Source of the DNA: an uncultured Bacteroidota bacterium
GTDB lineage: Bacteria > Bacteroidota > Bacteroidia > Chitinophagales > Chitinophagaceae
DNA: 33,685 bases
Assembly: GCA_903882965.1 (NCBI GenBank)
Contig: CAIRZD010000327.1
Coordinates: 1 to 33,685 of the forward strand
Direction: 5' to 3'
Shown here piece by piece: positions 15,977-25,160 of this stretch. Both the position numbers and the translations under genes were made by a program. The notes under the pieces are model-generated. The model ran no database searches, was not told the origin of the DNA, and worked only from the letters and a program-made list of their open reading frames with translations. How positions within the stretch are numbered: the stretch's first letter is position 1; each line of letters opens with the position of its first letter.

Positions 15977-18073
15977 TTGAATTTATCAACAATAGAATCA
16001 CCCATTGAATTCCTTAAAGGCGTTGGCCCGCAACGTGGCGAATTGCTGCGGCAGGAACTGGAGATCAGTACTTTCGAAGACCTGCTTTATCATTATCCTT
16101 ACCGTTACTTCGACAGAACACAGATCACAAAGATAGGGGCTATTAATGCCGGTACAGAATATGCCCAAATAGCAGGGATACTTGTAAACATAACAGAAGA
16201 GGGAACAGGTTTTAAGAAACGCCTTGTTGCCACATTGTATGATGAAACCGGACGTATAGAGCTACTATGGTTTCAGGGTGCGCAATGGATGAAAAAAACG
16301 CTGAAGGAAAATGAGCGCTACATAGTATTTGGGAAAGTAAATTTATTTGCTGGCTATTATAATATTTCACACCCGGAAGTAGAGTTGTGGAATGCAGATA
16401 CTGCAATAGCAGGGAGACAACCAGTTTATTCCAGCACAACTAAACTGATAGCAAAAGGTATTACCAACCGGTCATTTGCAAAAATTACACAGGCACTTTT
16501 CGAAAAGGTAAAACCCGGGGATGTTACCGAAGTATTACCAACTGATATTTTGAAAAAATATAACCTGTGCAATCGTTACACTGCCTTGCGATGGATACAT
16601 TTCCCGGATAGCGAGGAGCATGAGCAGGTAGCAAGGCGCAGAATGAAGTGGGAAGAGCTGTTCATATCTCAGTTGATGATCGCTCGTTTGCGCCTGCAGC
16701 ATACGGCACAACAAGGCTGGAAATTTGAAAAAGTCGGGGATCATTTTAATAATTTTTTCAAATTACATCTGCCATTCGAACTTACTAATGCGCAGAAACG
16801 GGTACTTAAAGAGATAAGGCAGGATACTGCTACCGGTAAGCAAATGAACCGGCTGTTGCAAGGCGATGTGGGTAGCGGCAAAACGATAGTAGCTGTTATG
16901 TCTATGTTGCTGGCTCTGGATAATGGTTTCCAGGCATGTATTATGGCGCCTACGGAGATACTTGCACAGCAGCACTATTTTAGTATATCTGAGTTGCTTG
17001 CGGATATGGGTATTAACGTTCGGCTACTTACAGGCAATGTAAAGGGCAAAGCACGTAAGGTGATATTGGGAGAATTGGCCGAAGGAAGTATACCTATAGT
17101 GGTCGGTACGCATGCTCTTATAGAAGAAAGTGTACAATTCAAAAACCTTGGGCTTGCCGTAATAGATGAGCAACACCGTTTTGGGGTAGGCCAGCGCGCA
17201 AGGCTGTGGAAGAAAAATGAAATGCCACCACATGTGCTGGTAATGACGGCCACGCCTATTCCGCGCACATTGGCGATGACGGTATATGGCGACCTTGATG
17301 TGTCTGTAATTGATGAACTGCCGCCTGGCCGAAAAGAGATAAAGACAGTGCACCGAAAGGATGCGCTAAGGATGGGCGTAATGGAGTTTATTCGTAAGCA
17401 GGTAGATGAGGGCAGGCAGGCATACATTGTATACCCGCTTATTGAGGAATCTGAAAAGATGGATTACGAGAGCTTGATGGCCGGTTATGAGCAAGTAAAA
17501 ATATGGTTTAATGAAAACAAGTATAAAATAGCCATGGTGCATGGCCGGCAGGAAGCTAATGAGCGGGAACGGAATATGCAACGCTTTGTAAAGGGTGAAG
17601 CCGATGTGCTGGTAGCAACTACTGTGATAGAAGTCGGGGTAAATGTGCCCAATGCCTCGGTAATGCTGATAGAGAGTGCCGAACGGTTTGGCCTTTCACA
17701 AATGCACCAGCTCAGAGGACGTGTAGGACGTGGCGCTGACCAATCTTATTGTATACTACTTACAGGAAATAAAATTTCAGAAGAAAGTTATAAACGGATC
17801 CAGATAATGGTATCCACTACCGATGGTTTTAAAATAGCTGAGCAGGATCTTGCCATGCGCGGCCCCGGTGACATGTATGGTACCAAACAAAGCGGGGTAC
17901 TTAAATTTAAGTTAGCTGACATTGTCCTCGACGGTGCAATACTTGAAGAAACCCGCATAGCAGCACAGCAGCTGTTGTCACAGGATATGAATCTAAGCAA
18001 ACCGGAGAATCAACCTTTGAGATATATGCTACAACAACAGGGAAAGCAATCGCATTGGGGGAAGATCAGTTAA
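15977..18073 (+). CDS. recG: ATP-dependent DNA helicase RecG
   Basis: 698 residues, complete. The wedge/OB domain is N-terminal (about 1-260; PIEFLKGVGPQRGELL at its start). The helicase core has Walker A GDVGSGKT, the DEQH box in DEQHRFGVGQR, motif III MTATPIPRTLAMT, and motif VI QLRGRVGRG. It remodels stalled replication forks and Holliday junctions in the cytoplasm. The start is a TTG at 15977: there is no in-frame ATG before about residue 104, deep in the OB domain, and the translation from TTG matches the family N-terminus. No Shine-Dalgarno is seen. Confidence 0.95.
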   Translation: MNLSTIESPIEFLKGVGPQRGELLRQELEISTFEDLLYHYPYRYFDRTQITKIGAINAGTEYAQIAGILVNITEEGTGFKKRLVATLYDETGRIELLWFQGAQWMKKTLKENERYIVFGKVNLFAGYYNISHPEVELWNADTAIAGRQPVYSSTTKLIAKGITNRSFAKITQALFEKVKPGDVTEVLPTDILKKYNLCNRYTALRWIHFPDSEEHEQVARRRMKWEELFISQLMIARLRLQHTAQQGWKFEKVGDHFNNFFKLHLPFELTNAQKRVLKEIRQDTATGKQMNRLLQGDVGSGKTIVAVMSMLLALDNGFQACIMAPTEILAQQHYFSISELLADMGINVRLLTGNVKGKARKVILGELAEGSIPIVVGTHALIEESVQFKNLGLAVIDEQHRFGVGQRARLWKKNEMPPHVLVMTATPIPRTLAMTVYGDLDVSVIDELPPGRKEIKTVHRKDALRMGVMEFIRKQVDEGRQAYIVYPLIEESEKMDYESLMAGYEQVKIWFNENKYKIAMVHGRQEANERERNMQRFVKGEADVLVATTVIEVGVNVPNASVMLIESAERFGLSQMHQLRGRVGRGADQSYCILLTGNKISEESYKRIQIMVSTTDGFKIAEQDLAMRGPGDMYGTKQSGVLKFKLADIVLDGAILEETRIAAQQLLSQDMNLSKPENQPLRYMLQQQGKQSHWGKIS

Positions 18074-18085
18074 CAGATATTGTTT

Positions 18086-19957
18086 CTAAACATTTACAAA
18101 GTACATACTTAGTTTTCCTTTATTCTTAGCTTCTATCTCTCCGCGATAAGTACAGTTAAATTTATCCTTCACTATCTCATAAGTGGTTTGTGAAATGTTG
18201 ATATGATTTGGTTCGCTGCTTTGTTCCATGCGCGCTGCAACGTTCACGGTATCTCCCCATATATCATAAGCGAATTTCTTCACGCCTACTATGCCCGCTA
18301 CTACGCTGCCGGTATGTATGCCTATGCGTACTTCGAAAGTTTTGTTACCATACTGCGCCTTTCTCCTTTGCATGAACCGAATGATTTCCATGGCCGCCCT
18401 AACTGCTTTTTCCGCATGATCAGAAGTTTCTATTGGCAATCCACCCACGGCAAGGTAAGCATCACCAATGGTTTTTATTTTCTCTATATTATGCCTGCCT
18501 ACTATTTCGTCAAATTCCTTAAAGCAGGTATGCAACTCATCTATCAATTCCTGGGGGCTTAATGTTTCAGCTACTTTTGTAAAACTTACAAAATCGGTAA
18601 ATAGCACTGTAACATTATTATAGTGTTTTGCGGCAGCAGTTCCTTTGTCTTTCAACTCTTCAGCTACCTCAGATGGCAATATATTCAGTAGCAGGTTCTC
18701 GCTTCGTATTTTCTCAAGCGTTACTACCGCATTTGATTTTTTCTGAATCCTATAGTTGCGGTAGATAGAAACAGAGATCAGCAGTAATACTACAATGCCT
18801 CCAATGTAAAAAAATTGTGCACGCATTTTCTGATATTTCAGCGCTTCTTCGCGCTTGCCATATTCATAATTCAGCTGTAATCTAGCAAAGTCGCTATTCT
18901 TTTTAAGGTTGTACACACTGTCGCGTACGGAAATATAATCTCTGTATGATTGAAGCGCATCTTTGAAATTACCAGACAGCATATATGCTTCTGTAAGTGA
19001 TTCACTGAATGCAATAATATATTCAGGATGGTTTATTTCCCTACTACTTTTAATTGTGTTGCTTAAATATTCAATTGCTTTATGAAGATTAGCTTCTTTG
19101 CCGGCAGGGATGAGACTATCCGATTTAATATCTCCGGATGTGTCTTTTGAAATATCCAGATAAGTTTCCCCGATATTGCCCATATTTCGGGCTATACCGC
19201 TTTTATTGCCAAGCTTGTTTTCAAGTGTTAAAGCCTTAAAATAATATTCCATTGCTTTTGAAGAGTTGCCCTGATCTGCGTAGACATTCCCTATATTTCC
19301 GAGATTGGTTGCTAATAATCTTTTATCATCAATTTGCTCAATAAGATTTAATGCCTTAAGGTCATATTCCAGCGTTTTAATGTAATTATGCTGTGTTGAA
19401 TAGATATTAGCGATATTGCCCAGAATCCTTGCTATGCCTTGTTTGTCATTTAGCTCATTATACATCTTAAGTGATAATGAGTCGTATTCCATTGCTTTGC
19501 CTTGGTCACCTTGGGTGTGGTATATAATGCCAATGTTGCCTAACATTGATGCATAATTTTGTTTATCTCCGCAAGCCTCATAAAGCTTTAACGCTTTGTA
19601 TTCATATAACAGCGCATTTGGATGATCGGATTTAGTTTCATAGTTACCACCAATAGCAAAGTTTGCTCTTGCAATACCAAGTTGCCATTTCAGTTTTTCA
19701 GCAAGTGCAAGGCTTTGGCGGCCATACTTTATACCTTCATCAGGGTTGATGTAAGGATATTCATAAGCTATTTCATTCAGGGTTTTAACCTTAGATGTAT
19801 CTTCTTTTGAGCCGGGCAATCCGTGTATTAGAGAATCTATTTTTAGCTGCCCTTGCAATTGGGAAAATGACTGCGTAGCGAACAGCATAAAGGACACACT
19901 AAAGATAAATACAAGCCGTAACTGACCGGTAATATTTTTAGTGTTTGCGCGCATCAT
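18086..19957 (-). CDS. TPR-repeat membrane adenylate cyclase (class III)
   Basis: 623 residues. A signal peptide (to about residue 33) is followed by at least five TPR-like repeats (about 85-340) with units such as ARNMGNIGETYLD, then a membrane segment (about 380-398), a short coiled linker and a class III cyclase domain (about 448-610). The catalytic set is complete: metal-binding Asp455 and Asp499, ATP-selecting Lys495 and Asp565, Asn572 and Arg576 in NVAARM. The Lys/Asp pair argues for cAMP, not cGMP. The TPRs would lie in the periplasm and sense a partner. The start codon overlaps the lpxD stop by one base (TAATG); a second ATG follows directly. Confidence 0.92.
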   Translation of the reverse strand: MMRANTKNITGQLRLVFIFSVSFMLFATQSFSQLQGQLKIDSLIHGLPGSKEDTSKVKTLNEIAYEYPYINPDEGIKYGRQSLALAEKLKWQLGIARANFAIGGNYETKSDHPNALLYEYKALKLYEACGDKQNYASMLGNIGIIYHTQGDQGKAMEYDSLSLKMYNELNDKQGIARILGNIANIYSTQHNYIKTLEYDLKALNLIEQIDDKRLLATNLGNIGNVYADQGNSSKAMEYYFKALTLENKLGNKSGIARNMGNIGETYLDISKDTSGDIKSDSLIPAGKEANLHKAIEYLSNTIKSSREINHPEYIIAFSESLTEAYMLSGNFKDALQSYRDYISVRDSVYNLKKNSDFARLQLNYEYGKREEALKYQKMRAQFFYIGGIVVLLLISVSIYRNYRIQKKSNAVVTLEKIRSENLLLNILPSEVAEELKDKGTAAAKHYNNVTVLFTDFVSFTKVAETLSPQELIDELHTCFKEFDEIVGRHNIEKIKTIGDAYLAVGGLPIETSDHAEKAVRAAMEIIRFMQRRKAQYGNKTFEVRIGIHTGSVVAGIVGVKKFAYDIWGDTVNVAARMEQSSEPNHINISQTTYEIVKDKFNCTYRGEIEAKNKGKLSMYFVNV

Positions 19958-20982
19958 TATGTTGTTTTATTCTGCTTTTCAAGCTTGTCAACACGTTGTA
20001 CAATGGAATCAAGGTTGCGGAAATGGATGTAAGCTTTACGATACTTATTTGCATCAAATGCGGGTGAGCCCATGTATACCTCCCCGGTTTTTGTGATGCT
20101 TTTTGAAATTCCTGATTGCGCAGTAATGATGGTGTTGTCTGCAATATTCAGATGCCCTACTATGCCAACCTGCCCGCTGAACATGCAGTTCTTGCCGATC
20201 TTTGTAGAGCCTGCCACTACATTACAAGCAGCGAGGTAACTGTTCTCGCCTATTTCTACATTGTGTGCTATATGCACCAGATTGTCGAACTTAACACCTT
20301 TGCGCAGGATAGTAGAACCCAGCGTGGCACGGTCTATAGCGCAATTAGCTCCTATTTCTACATCATCTTCTATGATCACATTACCTATTTGCGGCACTTT
20401 TTTATTGCCTTCATTCTGCGGTTCAAAACGAAAGCCATCACTCCCAATTACAGTGCCTGAATGAATAATGCAGTCTTTACCTATCTGTGTGTCTGAATAC
20501 ACCTTTACCCCTGCAAACAAAGTAGTATTGTCGCCGACAACAACATTGTCGCCGATAAAAACCTGCGGATATATTTTTACATTATTTCCTATCCGTGTAT
20601 TATCACTGATCACGGCAAATTCACCGGCATATATATTATCACCCACCTTTGCGCTTTCAGATATATATGCATGCTTTGAAATGCCGGTTTTATTAAGTTT
20701 CACCTGGTTATACATTTCCAGCAGCTTTGCAAAAGCAGCAGCAGCACTTTCCACTCTTATGAGTGTAGCCGCAACAGGGCTGGTAGGTGCAAAATCTTTG
20801 TTTACAATCACCAGCGAAGCTTTAGTATTGTAAATATAATGGGTATAAGCAGGGTTTGCAAGAAAAGAGATAGACCCGGGCTCCCCTTCTTCTATTTTAG
20901 ATAATTTAGTGATTTTCACATCAGCTTCACCCTCTATCTGCCCATTCAAAATACCCGCTATCTGCTTTGCAGTAAATTCCAT
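19957..20982 (-). CDS. lpxD: UDP-3-O-acylglucosamine N-acyltransferase
   Basis: 341 residues. The N-terminal uridine-binding domain (about 1-100) is followed by a left-handed beta-helix of hexapeptide repeats ([IV]GxNxx) to about 310. The catalytic His lies in [19 protein letters not shown]. The enzyme adds the N-linked 3-hydroxyacyl chain in lipid A synthesis. The C-terminal [20 protein letters not shown] is typical of the family. The usual lpxC/lpxA neighbours are absent; instead a cyclase gene is translationally coupled downstream. Confidence 0.94.
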   Translation of the reverse strand: MEFTAKQIAGILNGQIEGEADVKITKLSKIEEGEPGSISFLANPAYTHYIYNTKASLVIVNKDFAPTSPVAATLIRVESAAAAFAKLLEMYNQVKLNKTGISKHAYISESAKVGDNIYAGEFAVISDNTRIGNNVKIYPQVFIGDNVVVGDNTTLFAGVKVYSDTQIGKDCIIHSGTVIGSDGFRFEPQNEGNKKVPQIGNVIIEDDVEIGANCAIDRATLGSTILRKGVKFDNLVHIAHNVEIGENSYLAACNVVAGSTKIGKNCMFSGQVGIVGHLNIADNTIITAQSGISKSITKTGEVYMGSPAFDANKYRKAYIHFRNLDSIVQRVDKLEKQNKTT

Positions 20983-21083
20983 TTTTAATGTTTGAAAGTG
21001 ATTATGAAATAAAAAGCGTTGTCAATATAGGAAAATAAGTTGAAAACAGATAACCGGTAATAGGAAATGGACCGAGCCGTTAC

Positions 21084-21944
21084 TTATTGCGCCGGTATTG
21101 CCCCATAGCTCTTCAGTATATCATGCACCAGTTCTATTCTTACCTTTAGCCAGTCTTTAGAAGTATCTGTCACCGGCATTTCGAAATTCTGAGCAAAGAA
21201 GTAGGGGTATTCCCTTACATCGCTTTTGTTCATTGATCCTTCAGGTTCTTTGACGTGTTCTATTCTTTCTACAAAGCCTACAACCCAATATATATATTTA
21301 TCACCAACACGGCCTGTGCCGGTTTTATAATAAAGATTATAAGCGGGAGTTTGCTCTTGTAGCATCAAAGTTTTGACAATACGCTGAGTTCTCTCAGCAA
21401 AAGGTAATTCAGCGAAATAGAGTTTTTTTACGAAGCCGGTTTGCTCGTCTGCTGATATCTGCAGGGAGTTATTGAGCCAAAAGGTATCAATACTGCCTTC
21501 CATTTTCATATTGCCATATTTTACGGTGTCAAGATAGTGTTGCATCCTGCCCGGGCCGATGCGACGAGCGATCTCTTGATAATAAGGGACACAACTAACT
21601 TTAAAAGCTTCGCGCATATTCATGTCCTTGTTCCATTCCGGCCTCCAGCGAGTAATGCCATCCCATTTTATAACTAATTGGTCGTCGGGGGCAACAGCAG
21701 TTTCCAGGGCAACCAATGAATTGAATATTTTGAATGTAGATGCCGGCTCAAAACGTTGTATACAACGTTCTTTATTGTAATAATGTATAGATTCATGATT
21801 ATTATCACGAAGCATAAAGCACGCATTCTTTATGCCATATTGTTTGTAATATTTAGCCCACTCAGTATGGTCGGTCATCCGTGTGCGTGTGCAGGATGAT
21901 AATGATATTACAAATAGACAAATGAGTAAAACGCGGGTGTGCAT
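21084..21944 (-). CDS. Class D (OXA-type) beta-lactamase-like lipoprotein
   Basis: 286 residues from ATG 21944. A signal peptide with lipobox SLSSC (Cys18) predicts membrane anchoring. All class D motifs are visible: STFK (Ser69, Lys72), SCV (Ser117), YGN (143-145), Trp156 in IDTFWL, and KTG (207-209). Trp156 matches the residue that stabilises the carbamylated Lys in OXA enzymes, which favours a real beta-lactamase over a plain transpeptidase. The spectrum cannot be told. An upstream in-frame ATG at 22025 is rejected because a TAnnTTTG box lies between the two. The gene is divergent from the CsbD gene. Confidence 0.88.
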   Translation of the reverse strand: MHTRVLLICLFVISLSSCTRTRMTDHTEWAKYYKQYGIKNACFMLRDNNHESIHYYNKERCIQRFEPASTFKIFNSLVALETAVAPDDQLVIKWDGITRWRPEWNKDMNMREAFKVSCVPYYQEIARRIGPGRMQHYLDTVKYGNMKMEGSIDTFWLNNSLQISADEQTGFVKKLYFAELPFAERTQRIVKTLMLQEQTPAYNLYYKTGTGRVGDKYIYWVVGFVERIEHVKEPEGSMNKSDVREYPYFFAQNFEMPVTDTSKDWLKVRIELVHDILKSYGAIPAQ

Positions 21945-21965
21945 GGAAAATTTTTGTTGATGGCA

Positions 21966-21973
21966 CAAAGGTA
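21966..21973 (-). promoter_or_regulatory. Putative -7 box of the class D beta-lactamase gene
   Basis: The minus strand reads TACCTTTG, a perfect TAnnTTTG, 21 nt before the ATG at 21944. No clear TTG lies 19-21 nt upstream. Confidence 0.45.
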
Positions 21974-22055
21974 AGTTTAATGCGGGGATTGAGAAATGTT
22001 CATTCGTCAAGCCTTGTTGGCACAAAATTTTTAGGATGTTTTCAAAAATGGCATT

Positions 22056-22241
22056 ATGGATACGTTAGAATTAAAAGGCAAATGGAACGAAATGAAAGGC
22101 AAGGTAAAACAGGCACATGCCAATCTTACAGATGATGACCTAGAGTATGAAGATGGCAAAGATGACGAATTGTTAGGACGGATTCAAAAGAAATTAGGTA
22201 AATCGCGGGATGAGGTGATTCGGTGGTTGAAGTCATTGTGA
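22056..22241 (+). CDS. CsbD-family small stress protein
   Basis: 61 residues, acidic and helical. The N-terminal [20 protein letters not shown] is the CsbD signature; the C-terminal half ([18 protein letters not shown]) is also typical. CsbD-like proteins are induced by general stress in several bacteria but have no known biochemical activity. It stands alone between the divergent beta-lactamase gene and the convergent cmk. Confidence 0.9.
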   Translation: MDTLELKGKWNEMKGKVKQAHANLTDDDLEYEDGKDDELLGRIQKKLGKSRDEVIRWLKSL

Positions 22242-22259
22242 TAACCTGACCTTAATGGT

Positions 22260-22964
22260 TTATGGGTTTAGGATTGTTACGTTTGTGGCTCTGTCTTTTA
22301 CCCATTCAAGTACTATTTCCAGTTGTTCTTCTTTGGTTAGGTTGCTATTATTCAGGAGAATGGCATCATCGGCTTGATGTAAGGGGCTTTCTTCACGGGT
22401 GCTATCTATATAATCGCGCAGTTCTAAGTTGTGCCTCACTTCCTCAATCGTGGTTTGTGGGTTTGTGGCATACATTTCTTTAAACCGGCGCATAACGCGG
22501 ACTTCAGGATCTGCCGTCATGAATATTTTCAGTTCGGCGTCAGGAAATACCGTTGTGCCTATATCCCGGCCATCCATTACTATAGCTTTTTTTCTACCCA
22601 TTCTTTTTTGCTGGGCAACGGCGAATGAGCGCACTTCCCTGATAGCGGCTACTGTACTTACCTGTTCAGAAATAATCATGTCCCTGATATATGGTTCTAC
22701 ATCTTCTTCATTCAGGTATATATCAGATTTTTGGGTTTGTTCATTAAATATAAAAGAAAGATTTATACAGGCTATTGCATTGAGTATGGCGGAGTGATCG
22801 TTAAAATCGACCTGATTGCGTAAAAAATATAAGGTTATTGCACGGTACATGGCGCCACTGTCTATATAGTTGTAGCCCAATTTTGCGGCCAGTTCTTTTG
22901 CCAGCGTGCTTTTGCCGCAAGAAGAAAACCCGTCGATAGCGATTATGATTTTATGCGCAGACAT
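22260..22964 (-). CDS. cmk: Cytidylate kinase
   Basis: 234 residues, usual length. The P-loop is IDGFSSCGKST (about 10-20). CMP-binding marks include YIDSGAMYRA and MDGRDIGTTVFPDA, and RRFKEM lies in the lid. It phosphorylates CMP and dCMP with ATP in the cytoplasm. The ATG at 22964 is only 4 nt after a TAACTTTG box, so the mRNA may have almost no leader. Confidence 0.95.
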   Translation of the reverse strand: MSAHKIIIAIDGFSSCGKSTLAKELAAKLGYNYIDSGAMYRAITLYFLRNQVDFNDHSAILNAIACINLSFIFNEQTQKSDIYLNEEDVEPYIRDMIISEQVSTVAAIREVRSFAVAQQKRMGRKKAIVMDGRDIGTTVFPDAELKIFMTADPEVRVMRRFKEMYATNPQTTIEEVRHNLELRDYIDSTREESPLHQADDAILLNNSNLTKEEQLEIVLEWVKDRATNVTILNP

Positions 22965-22968
22965 AAAG

Positions 22969-22976
22969 CAAAGTTA
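22969..22976 (-). promoter_or_regulatory. Putative -7 box of cmk
   Basis: The minus strand reads TAACTTTG (TAnnTTTG). It ends 4 nt before the start codon, so transcription would begin at or next to the ATG. No -33 TTG at normal spacing. Confidence 0.35.
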
Positions 22977-23024
22977 GTAATAAGTTTGCTGCCTGTGGTA
23001 TACGTGGATATGCCATTTTGAATG

Positions 23025-23606
23025 TTAATTAAAGGTCCAGACTGATGGGTTATTGGCGGGATTGTTGTAGCCAAAATCATTTACAACTCCAGTATAAGTG
23101 TTCGTTACCTGGTATCTGAAAGTAATTGTGCTAAAGGCACCGTCTGTGCCGGGGGTGAAATAACCTTTCCCGACGATGGTGGCACTATCATATAGTGGCT
23201 GGGTGGGTATGAAAATACTATCGCCAGCAATGCTGCCGGACAATTGGGTTTGAGAGACAAAGTTACTGATGTATGGGTAGTATAGTTGATTAATAGTGAT
23301 GCTTGTGAGTGAAGAAAAGTTATCTATATAAATACTGTAATCCTGGATGCCTGTATTGCTCCCTTTTTCATTTACTATCCAGTTTCCAAGGAATTTTTGA
23401 AGGGCCTCCGTTTGGCAGGAGGTGCCTTCAAAGGCTGCAGGGCAGCGGCAGGTATCATTGATACATTGGCCGCCATTGGCACATGTAACGCACTTGATAA
23501 TGGTGGTGGATGTGACGTTGCGATCCTTGTTGCAGGAAATATAGCTGATAGCGGAAATGACTAAAATAAGTGCTAGTAGTGTTACTGTTTTGGGGGGGAA
23601 TCTCAT
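23025..23606 (-). CDS. Lipoprotein with an EGF-like domain, function unknown
   Basis: 193 residues. A signal peptide ends in ISYISC, giving a lipidated Cys at about residue 25. An EGF-like module follows (about 38-67): CVTCANGGQCINDTCRCP and then FEGTSC, six cysteines in EGF spacing. The rest (about 70-193) is beta-rich, starts FLGNWIVNEKG and resembles the lipocalin-like lipoproteins common in Bacteroidota. Such proteins are thought to be displayed on the outer membrane; the partner is unknown. The gene has a good promoter, preceded by copy 2 of the 53-bp element. Confidence 0.82.
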   Translation of the reverse strand: MRFPPKTVTLLALILVISAISYISCNKDRNVTSTTIIKCVTCANGGQCINDTCRCPAAFEGTSCQTEALQKFLGNWIVNEKGSNTGIQDYSIYIDNFSSLTSITINQLYYPYISNFVSQTQLSGSIAGDSIFIPTQPLYDSATIVGKGYFTPGTDGAFSTITFRYQVTNTYTGVVNDFGYNNPANNPSVWTFN

Positions 23607-23626
23607 AGGTTTTTAGTTTTAGAGAT

Positions 23627-23656
23627 TAAATTTAATTTTTTTTTAAATAACACCAA
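23627..23656 (-). promoter_or_regulatory. Promoter of the EGF-like lipoprotein gene
   Basis: On the minus strand TTG (23656-23654), 19 bp, then TAAATTTA (23634-23627), one mismatch to TAnnTTTG. The start codon is 20 nt further on. The 53-bp element ends 15 bp upstream of the TTG. Confidence 0.6.
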
Positions 23657-23671
23657 CATATTGGGACAAAG

Positions 23672-23724
23672 AATGTCGCAGAATGTCGCAAAACGCCACA
23701 ATTTATCCTAGTGTTTGTCACAGT
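23672..23724 (-). repeat. 53-bp conserved intergenic element, copy 2
   Basis: On the minus strand it shares ACTGTGACAA, GATAAATTG, TTTTGCGACATT and a second TGCGACATT with 2586-2638, without gaps and with 8 mismatches by hand count, five of them clustered in one 8-bp variable stretch. It lies directly upstream of the lipoprotein promoter, where an activator site would be expected. Confidence 0.7.
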
Positions 23725-23914
23725 GGAAAAATTCATGGTAATGGACATCTCCGGGCCTCTCCCCTTTGGCTACACTCAGGGCAAGTTTGAAGAGGTGAGG
23801 TGGAGTAAGCGCTATTATAGCATGCATAATTTTTCATGTGTTGTTTTTTTAAAAATCTGGTGTCGATTTATTCTGGATATTAAAATGTTTATTTAATAAT
23901 TTCAAATATAGTCT

Positions 23915-23949
<35 letters not shown>

Positions 23950-24116
23950 GTGAAAAGTAAAAAGAGTGGTAAAAAATTTCACATAAAGGATGCAAAAAAT
24001 CGTTGGGTTCATATTTATATAAAGTACGCATAGGTTGATATTATTTGAGTTTCATTTTTTTGCGAGGTATATCAATACGGAAACAAATTTAGATGATGGG
24101 AATGGATGTGAGGGGA

Positions 24117-24130
24117 AAGTGTATACACTT
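24117..24130. promoter_or_regulatory. Perfect palindrome AAGTGTATACACTT
   Basis: 14-bp perfect inverted repeat sharing the 10-bp core GTGTATACAC with 2391-2411. It lies about 390 bp upstream (in gene sense) of the second 53-bp element. Confidence 0.4.
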
Positions 24131-24178
24131 ATTATTGTGAGGGAGGAGCCAATCTATTTTAGGATGTGATGCATTGCT

Positions 24179-24243
24179 GTGAATGCCGTGGCAGGGAGTT
24201 ATATTTTGCGTTCGTGATGCGCTATGCTAACATTTGCAACAAC
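24179..24243. repeat. Direct repeat upstream of the gldN-like pseudogene, copy 1
   Basis: Begins GTGAATGCCGT and includes GATGCGCT, GCTAACAT and AACAAC in the same order as 25161-25228, with small indels. The hairpin seen in copy 2 is largely decayed here. Confidence 0.6.
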
Positions 24244-24328
24244 ATGATGCATGCACATTTGGGGTGCATCAAAAAAGCGAGATCGCATATTATCTGAATT
24301 CATTATCTTTAAATATAAACTAAAGCGT

Positions 24329-24997
24329 ATGAAGTGCTTAAATATTTGTGCGGTATTTATTGTAGGGTTGTCTTTTATGATGAGCCGGGCTGCTTCGGCA
24401 CAAACTGCGGATAATTTGCCAGCAGGGAATAATAACATGACCATTCTTCATAGCAGCTATAAGCCATGGGCACGGATAGCTGATAAGGACATTGTGAAAC
24501 AGAGGCGTGTATGGTAAGACATAGATCTTACTGAAAAGAACAACAGGAAATTCGGTATACATAATACCGGCATAGCACTTGTGGATGCAATGATAAATGG
24601 CGTGATGGATGCCAAAATAATTACCTATTCCAATGTAAATGGTCGTTTTACTACGCCGCTAACAACTGAAGAGTTTTCGGCTATCTCTGAAGACATAATC
24701 AATAAGCATACGCACATTACTAAGTTTGTCATAAAAGAAGATAGCTTGTACCTGAACACGGGCGAGGTGACTGTGCGAATATTGGGGATAGCGCCTGTAG
24801 GCTATACTATAGGGCCTGATGGCGCCGTAAAAGAACAGCCTTTATTCTGGATATACTATCCTGACTGCCGGCAGTATCTTTCTCAATACGTTGCATCAGG
24901 ATCTTATTCGTGGGATGATATTTTTGAGCACTGCATCTTTACAGGAAAGGTTACAAAAGTTGCTGAATACCCAAGGGCAGTATTTGGTAAGAAGTAG
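24329..24997 (+). pseudogene. gldN-like (PorN-family) gene interrupted by one in-frame stop
   Basis: One frame from ATG 24329 to the stop at 24995-24997 encodes a signal peptide (cleavage near ASAQ) and a GldN-type domain, broken only by TAA at 24515-24517. Before the stop is KQRRVW and after it DIDLTEKN, matching the GldN pattern (R)VWxxIDLxEK; later EQPLFWIYYPDCRQYLSQYV is a GldN hallmark. GldN is a periplasmic ring part of the type IX secretion/gliding motor, working with GldK, GldL and GldM. At about 222 codons this copy is shorter than usual GldN (about 300), and no gldKLM is nearby, so it looks like a decaying paralogue. A sequencing error at one base is the main alternative; readthrough is less likely. 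Confidence 0.85.
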
Positions 24998-25082
24998 AAT
25001 AATGCAGCGATGCGGGCTTTTCGCAAATTGGAGATAGTTGCATGAAAAGAAATGGCAAACGTCAATTGCGGGTACTTGACTG

Positions 25083-25118
25083 CCCGCCTCGTCTCGCGAA
25101 GGGCGGAGAATAGGCGGG
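25083..25118. repeat. REP-like hairpin
   Basis: Outer stem CCCGCCT / AGGCGGG (7 bp, perfect), then inner stem TCTC / GAGA around a GC-rich loop. It is much more GC-rich than its surroundings. Confidence 0.7.
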
Positions 25119-25160
25119 GAGAAAATACAGCGGGAACAATACTAATTAAACTGAGGTATA

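Noticed and set aside
21945-22025. Longer N-terminus for the class D beta-lactamase
   Set aside because: The extension precedes a -7 box and would bury the lipobox signal peptide.
23711-23896. Plus-strand 61-codon frame
   Set aside because: Overlaps the 53-bp element on the other strand, no family resemblance, poor composition.
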